Assembly (NCBI GenBank): GCA_002255495.1
Contig: NCAP01000010.1
Span: forward strand, 1-38,774
DNA: 38,774 bases
Source: Rhodospirillales bacterium 20-60-12
GTDB lineage: Bacteria > Pseudomonadota > Alphaproteobacteria > Acetobacterales > Acetobacteraceae
Direction: 5' to 3'
The translations under genes and the position numbers were made by a program. This document shows positions 34,571 through 38,774 of this stretch, one piece after another; the stretch's first letter is position 1, and the number at the start of each line of letters is the position of its first letter. Below the pieces are notes generated by a model. It was not told where the DNA came from. It made no database searches and saw only the letters and a program-made list of their open reading frames with translations.

Positions 34571-34584
34571 TTGATCTGCGTCAA
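34571..34584 (+). promoter_or_regulatory. FNR-type binding box upstream of the BON-domain gene
   Basis: TTGAT-CTGC-GTCAA, nine of ten consensus positions and a form often seen in alphaproteobacteria. Centre 34577.5; placed at -41.5 this gives a start near 34619 with CATAAG (34607-34612) as a fair -10. The BON gene begins at 34748. The rest of 34480-34747 has no gene. Confidence 0.65.
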
Positions 34585-34747
34585 TGCACGCGGGCGAGAT
34601 CACTTGCATAAGCGTGATGCTCGTCGTGACAAATTGAAATCTAGATCACGCAGGCTTCCTTTAAGGTGAGGGTGCTACCCTTTTTCGGTCATCAGTCAGA
34701 ATGCTGGTTCCGGCGAGCATGTGAATAGTTCGAATTTGGAGGATTAC

Positions 34748-35398
34748 ATGTCTCAAGATAGCCAATTACAGCAAGCCATTCTCGCAGAATTAAATTGGGA
34801 ACCCAGCGTGCTGGCCGGACATATCGGCGTTACCGCCAAAGACGGTGTCGCCACACTCAGCGGTCATGTCGAAAGCTATCCACATAAACACGCCGCTGAG
34901 ATGGCGGCGCGGCGTGTGAAAGGCGTCTTCGCCGTAGCCGACGAAATAATCGTGCAGTTACCACCGAGCACGAGACCGAGCGACGAGGATATTGCCGCCG
35001 CCGTTATAGAACGTCTGGCCTGGGATGTGTCAATTCCGCAGGATTGTATCAAAGCAACGGTCACTGAAGGCTGGCTGACGCTCACCGGGCAGGTGAATTT
35101 CCACTATCAGAGGGAGGCCGCCGCACAGGATGCGCGCAATCTGCGCGGTGTCGTCGGTATTACGAACGAGATGACGATCAAGCCGCGCGTCGATGTAGCG
35201 CATCTGAGCATGGAGATCACCCACGCATTGAATCGCTCATGGTTTTTCGATCCGGATGCCATCAGGGTGAATGCGGAAGGCGGCGTTGTCCGGTTGTCTG
35301 GAACCGTTCATTCGCCCAATGATCGTCTGATAGCCGCCAACACGGCATGGTCCGCGTCCGGCGTGACGGCAGTAGAGAACGACATCAAAGTGCTCTGA
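34748..35398 (+). CDS. triple BON-domain protein
   Basis: A 216-residue protein made of three BON domains (about 1-72, 73-146, 147-216), each with the GVATLSGHV / GWLTLTGQV / GVVRLSGTV strand motif and a following helix with AARRV-type sequence. BON domains bind phospholipid or form periplasmic and envelope-associated assemblies in OsmY-like stress proteins. No signal peptide is visible, so a cytosolic or membrane-surface place is likely. ATG 34748 follows GGAGGATTAC; nine codons of in-frame upstream sequence exist. FNR-box upstream suggests induction at low oxygen. Confidence 0.85.
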   Translation: MSQDSQLQQAILAELNWEPSVLAGHIGVTAKDGVATLSGHVESYPHKHAAEMAARRVKGVFAVADEIIVQLPPSTRPSDEDIAAAVIERLAWDVSIPQDCIKATVTEGWLTLTGQVNFHYQREAAAQDARNLRGVVGITNEMTIKPRVDVAHLSMEITHALNRSWFFDPDAIRVNAEGGVVRLSGTVHSPNDRLIAANTAWSASGVTAVENDIKVL

Positions 35399-35460
35399 TC
35401 CTGGGCTTGCCTCATTTCAAATCGATAGCTCGACCTACTCTGTCTCTGAAAGACAATAAC

Positions 35461-36000
35461 ATGAAAACTCCAGATACTGTGATAGCTATATTCGATAATC
35501 ACAACCAAGCCGAGACAGCGATCAAAACACTGACGTCGTCAGGTTTCGAGATGAAACATCTTAGTGTCATTGGAAAGGGTTATCATACCGAAGAGAATGT
35601 CCTGGGCTTTTACAATGTGGGCGACCGTGTCAAGTTCTGGGGCAAGCGCGGCGCATTTTGGGGCGGTCTGTGGGGTCTGTTTTTTGGCGGACTTTTTATG
35701 ACTATTCCGATCGTCGGCCATGTCGTCATACTTGGCTATCTTGCCTCGTTGGTGTTTTCCAGCGTTGAGACGGCGGTTGTCGTGGGCGGATTGAGTGCTT
35801 TTGGCGCGGCTCTATTCAGCATTGGCATACCCAAGGATAGTATCGTGCAATATGAAACGGCGCTTAAGGCGGATCAATTTCTGGTTATGGTCCATGGTCT
35901 GCCTGACGAGGCCATTCGGGCAAAATCCATACTCGGCATGACAAACCCAGCGCGGATCATATTGCATGAGGGTGCCAATGAGACAGTATCCTCATCCTAA
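35461..36000 (+). CDS. small membrane stress protein (general stress protein 17M/YflT-like domain)
   Basis: A 179-residue protein. The N-terminal part (AIFDNHNQAETAIKTLTSSG, then HLSVIGKGYH) resembles the ferredoxin-like start of general stress protein/YflT families. Two glycine-rich membrane segments follow (about 65-100, WGGLWGLFFGGLFM, and about 104-120), then a soluble tail with YETALKADQFLVMVHG. It follows the BON gene by 62 bases and is probably cotranscribed. Function is unknown; homologues often occur in stress clusters with BON and Usp proteins. Confidence 0.7.
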   Translation: MKTPDTVIAIFDNHNQAETAIKTLTSSGFEMKHLSVIGKGYHTEENVLGFYNVGDRVKFWGKRGAFWGGLWGLFFGGLFMTIPIVGHVVILGYLASLVFSSVETAVVVGGLSAFGAALFSIGIPKDSIVQYETALKADQFLVMVHGLPDEAIRAKSILGMTNPARIILHEGANETVSSS

Positions 36001-36059
36001 TTGCTGCGTTCTTGATACGCTCTGATGAGCGGGGGCGCCCCGGATACGGTGCCCCACTC

Positions 36060-36073
36060 CTGATGCGGATCAA
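36060..36073 (+). promoter_or_regulatory. weak FNR-like box
   Basis: CTGAT-GCGG-ATCAA, nine of ten consensus positions, but only 21 bases before the start of the next gene. Such closeness would suit repression more than activation, so this one may be chance. Confidence 0.3.
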
Positions 36074-36094
36074 TTGATGACGAAGGACATGAAC

Positions 36095-36562
36095 ATGCGC
36101 AAGCATTTGAGACTTCTGATTGTGATTGCTGATGGTGAACATGCAAGGTTTGTTCGGCCAAAAGAGAATAATGGCTTGTACACGGAGAGCAGTTTCAATC
36201 CCAAGACAATTCATGAGCGAACCTCTGATCTTGGCACGGACCGCCCTGGGGCGACATATCATGATGGTTCTTCGGCGCACCATGCATTGGCGCCGAGGCA
36301 CGACCTTCATCATATGGAGAAAGAGAAGTTTGGTTATCTGATTGCTCGTAAATTGAATGATATGAGCTTCCGCGATCAGTTTGATGATCTGGCCATTGTT
36401 GCCCCGGCCCATAGTTTGAGTGCGATCAGGGAGACACTTGACGTCATCACTAATACGAAAGTGATCGGCACCTTGGCCAAGGATTTGGTGAAAGTGCCGG
36501 ATCAGGACCTATGGGAGCATGTGCGTGCTTGGGTTCGGCCGACTCATCGCGCCGAGGTTTGA
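36095..36562 (+). CDS. host-attachment/baeRF-family protein
   Basis: A 155-residue protein resembling the 'host attachment' family (Pfam Host_attach, part of the baeRF group related to release-factor eRF1 domain folds). It shows LLIVIADGEHARFVRP near the N-terminus, a polar His-rich middle (DGSSAHHALAPRHDLHHME), and FDDLAIVAPAHSLSAIRETL with KVIGTLAKDLVKVPDQDLWEHV-type ending. ATG 36095 is preferred since GAAGGA lies seven bases upstream; starts at 36077 and 36089 are in frame. Biochemical role is unknown; relatives occur beside stress genes. Confidence 0.75.
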   Translation: MRKHLRLLIVIADGEHARFVRPKENNGLYTESSFNPKTIHERTSDLGTDRPGATYHDGSSAHHALAPRHDLHHMEKEKFGYLIARKLNDMSFRDQFDDLAIVAPAHSLSAIRETLDVITNTKVIGTLAKDLVKVPDQDLWEHVRAWVRPTHRAEV

Positions 36563-36579
36563 CCGCGGAGGAATAGCCT

Positions 36580-37563
36580 ATGCACGCGATGGTATTGAAC
36601 AAGCTTCGAACAGCGCTTGAATGGACCGAATTACCCGATCGGCAACCAGGGCCGGGGCAGATACGGGTCAAGGTGCTGGCATGCGGCGTTTGTCGGACGG
36701 ATCTGCACGTGGTTGATGGTGAGCTTGCCGACCCGCTGGTTCCGATCATTCCCGGGCACGAAATTGTCGGCCGAATTGATGCGATAGGCCCAGGTGTAGA
36801 AGGGCTGAACATGGGCCAGCGCGTCGGCATTCCGTGGCTTGGTCATACTTGCGGGGTATGCCTTTATTGCCGCATGCACAGGGAGAATTTGTGCGACCAT
36901 CCGATCTTCACCGGGTACACCCGAGATGGCGGCTTCGCGACCGCGACGATTGCCGACGCGCGCTTCGCCTTTCCACTCGGCGAAGCGGGCAGCGACGTTT
37001 CATTAGCGCCGTTGCTGTGCGCCGGCCTGATCGGCTGGCGATCACTGATGATGGCCGGCGACGGGCTCAAATTGGGCCTCTACGGCTTTGGTGCCGCAGC
37101 CCATATCATGGCCCAAGTTGCAACATGGCAGGGCCGCTCGGTTTATGGTTTTACCAGGGAAAATGACGTCAAGACGCAGGCCTTCGCCCGTAGCCTCGGT
37201 GCGGTATGGGCCGGCGGCTCGGATGAGATGCCGCCGGAACAACTCGATGCCGCGATCATCTTTGCCACGCTCGGAGCGCTCGTGCCAAAGGCGCTGCAGG
37301 CGGTTCGCAAGGGCGGGCGCGTCGTTTGTGCCGGCATCCATATGAGCGATATTCCAAGCTTTCCGTACGAGCTGCTGTGGGAAGAGCGGGAAATTCGCTC
37401 CGTCGCCAACCTTACAAGGCAGGACGGGATCGACTTTCTAAGCCACGTGCCTGCAATGGGTATTGTGACGCACACCACAGAATATTCACTCACACAAGCG
37501 AACGAGGCGTTGGACGACCTGCGCGCCGGCCGCTTTGACGGTGCTGCGGTTTTGGTTCCCTAA
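36580..37563 (+). CDS. zinc-binding alcohol dehydrogenase (AdhA-like)
   Basis: A 327-residue medium-chain dehydrogenase. Catalytic zinc motif CGVCRTDLHVVDG and GHEIVGRID; structural zinc ligands in GHTCGVCLYCRMHRENLC; the cofactor loop is LYGFGAAAHIMAQVA, a GFGAAA variant typical of this subgroup. It is slightly shorter than the other two zinc dehydrogenases here. Substrate unknown; a role in aldehyde disposal during fermentation is inference. It begins 17 bases after the baeRF-like gene behind GGAGG, so the two are one transcript. Confidence 0.86.
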   Translation: MHAMVLNKLRTALEWTELPDRQPGPGQIRVKVLACGVCRTDLHVVDGELADPLVPIIPGHEIVGRIDAIGPGVEGLNMGQRVGIPWLGHTCGVCLYCRMHRENLCDHPIFTGYTRDGGFATATIADARFAFPLGEAGSDVSLAPLLCAGLIGWRSLMMAGDGLKLGLYGFGAAAHIMAQVATWQGRSVYGFTRENDVKTQAFARSLGAVWAGGSDEMPPEQLDAAIIFATLGALVPKALQAVRKGGRVVCAGIHMSDIPSFPYELLWEEREIRSVANLTRQDGIDFLSHVPAMGIVTHTTEYSLTQANEALDDLRAGRFDGAAVLVP

Positions 37564-37641
37564 GCGATGATATCGCGCACATTCAGGCGGCTTGCGCTCA
37601 CCCAGGACAACGCGCCGGGCCGGGCCGGGGATACCGGATAG

Positions 37642-38679
37642 ATGTTCAGCTGGATTGAGATTTTGTTGATCCCGGCTGCTTTCTTTCTGCTTTTGTTGCG
37701 ATTACTACCGTATTTCGGTGCGTATCGACCCTTGTTCGGTGCGGGCGGCATGCTCCTCCTGATCACGTCCCTCTTCCCTCGCACAGGTAATCCGGTCGGA
37801 CAATTTCTATTCGGGGCAAGTGGCGGAGGGTTGCATTTGCCACGTGAGGTTTTCGGTATCATTTGGTGGATTTTGGGTGCCTGGCTGCTGAAAAGCTTGC
37901 TTCAATTGGTGCTCCACAGGCTATTTTTTGCCGATAATGATGAACCGCATGCGCGCCGATTATTTGCGGATCTCGCATCCGGCTTGATTTATGTGCTCGC
38001 TTTCTTTGGCATTGTGGGAACAGTGTTTCATGAGCCTGTCTCGACATTCCTTGCGACCTCCGGTGTTCTGGCGATTGTTCTGGGCCTGTCGCTGCAGAAT
38101 ATACTTGGCGATATATTGGCCGGCCTCGCCATCAATATCGAGCGGCCATTCGGTGCCGGTGATTGGATTACGCTGGCTAGCCAGACCTCTGGCCAGGTCA
38201 TGCAGGTGAATTGGCGCGCGACCCGGCTGCGGACATGGTCACATGACATGATCATCATTCCCAACAGCCTGGTGACCAAAGCCATCGTCACGAATCACAG
38301 CCGTCCAAAGGGTCCGCATCGCTGTGTCATCACACTCGGGGTCGATCTTGCGGTCTCGCCGTCGCGGGTGATCGAGGCATTGCAGGCCGCGTCCCTTGGC
38401 GGGCAGGATGTTGCCCACGGCACCAGCCCGAAAGCTTACGCTTGCGCATTCACGGACACACTCATTAAATATGAATTGGCCTTTGCCATCGATAGTTTCG
38501 GGCTCAGTCCTGCAGCCAAGTCAGACATGCTGGGACGCATTGCGGATGCATTTCGCGAGCACGGTATACAGATCGGCTCACCTGTCACGGCTGTCAGAGT
38601 CTTGCGGGACGACCCTGCTGCGGTGGTCCCTTCCCTGCCCGGTAGCACTTCCCCCGCACCACCCCCTGACAATGACTAG
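37642..38679 (+). CDS. MscS-family mechanosensitive channel
   Basis: A 345-residue inner-membrane protein with four to five N-terminal helices (about 5-25, 31-46, 72-95, 112-130) and the pore helix in VLAIVLGLSLQNILGDILAGL (cited without a break up to 20 residues: VLAIVLGLSLQNILGDILAG). The pore is followed by the beta domain IERPFGAGDWI and IIIPNSLVTKAIVTNHS, then an alpha/beta tail. It is longer at the N-terminus than E. coli MscS. It would release solutes under osmotic shock. It follows the dehydrogenase by 78 bases. Confidence 0.88.
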   Translation: MFSWIEILLIPAAFFLLLLRLLPYFGAYRPLFGAGGMLLLITSLFPRTGNPVGQFLFGASGGGLHLPREVFGIIWWILGAWLLKSLLQLVLHRLFFADNDEPHARRLFADLASGLIYVLAFFGIVGTVFHEPVSTFLATSGVLAIVLGLSLQNILGDILAGLAINIERPFGAGDWITLASQTSGQVMQVNWRATRLRTWSHDMIIIPNSLVTKAIVTNHSRPKGPHRCVITLGVDLAVSPSRVIEALQAASLGGQDVAHGTSPKAYACAFTDTLIKYELAFAIDSFGLSPAAKSDMLGRIADAFREHGIQIGSPVTAVRVLRDDPAAVVPSLPGSTSPAPPPDND

Positions 38680-38774
38680 GAGCCTGTCCTGGTAATTTTT
38701 CCAGCGCCATTTGACGATGGTGGCAATGGGTTTCGGTTGCCGGCGCTCCCCCTCATGCGGTTAGTTTTGCGAGG
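38680..38774. other. right-edge sequence without an identified gene
   Basis: Begins directly at the mscS stop with GAGCCTGTCCTGG. It has a GGCAA/TTGCC hairpin (38721-38740). One minus-strand frame stays open from a TAA near 38760 to 38680 but is too short to interpret. It could be the end of an insertion sequence beyond the window. Confidence 0.3.

Noticed and set aside
38680-38774. Insertion-sequence end starting GAGCCTGTCC
   Set aside because: Too little sequence before the window edge to show an inverted partner or transposase.

Overview
The window reads as chromosome of an alphaproteobacterium, most likely an acid-tolerant member of the Acetobacteraceae (Acidiphilium/Acidocella-like). 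That placement is inferred from gene content and order: rsmB next to a heparinase-like gene and purH, an alphaproteobacterial-type serC-serA pair, a sufBCDSUT-A operon led by an Rrf2 regulator, a three-subunit proton transhydrogenase and a P-type H+-ATPase. It does not come from a database search.

Layout. 1-0.7 kb (minus): folD (cut by the window edge) and yggT. 0.8-8.0 kb (plus): tRNA-Ala(CGC), rsmB, a heparinase II/III-like gene, galE, a GT4 glycosyltransferase, creA and purH. 8.04-8.32 kb: a palindrome-packed element with 29-bp inverted ends lying between convergent purH and an Lrp-family gene. 8.9-11.7 kb (plus): serC-serA behind a leader with a hairpin near the ribosome binding site. 11.8-18.1 kb (minus): the complete SUF iron-sulfur operon sufR-B-C-D-S-U-T-A, tightly coupled by stop/start overlaps. 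18.2-22.7 kb: a Nudix hydrolase overlapping convergent gph, then glmU-glmS for UDP-GlcNAc synthesis.

22.7-38.7 kb has an accessory character. It opens with three 20-bp-phased repeats and a P-type H+-ATPase. These are followed by the 3'-terminal remnant of an outer-membrane protein gene cut by what looks like an IS21-family insertion-sequence end. From 26 kb on the genes form a redox and microaerobic/stress island: adhP-like alcohol dehydrogenase, pntAA-pntAB-pntB, a succinate-semialdehyde-type dehydrogenase, two more zinc alcohol dehydrogenases, an FNR-type regulator with all four iron-sulfur cysteines, a triple-BON protein, a small membrane stress protein, a host-attachment/baeRF-like protein and an MscS channel. 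FNR-like boxes lie upstream of the aldehyde dehydrogenase, the regulator/unknown-gene pair, the BON gene and perhaps the baeRF-like gene. Together they suggest a local oxygen-limitation regulon for NAD(P)H balancing and envelope stress.

A second theme is small palindromic repeats. One family occurs at about 11.66, 12.25 and 25.76 kb. Separate elements sit at 8.04-8.32 kb and 11.78 kb, and twin palindromes lie at the galE/glycosyltransferase junction and 228 bp inside the glycosyltransferase gene. Several of these supply the stop codon of the adjacent gene. No CRISPR array, prophage or intact transposase was found.
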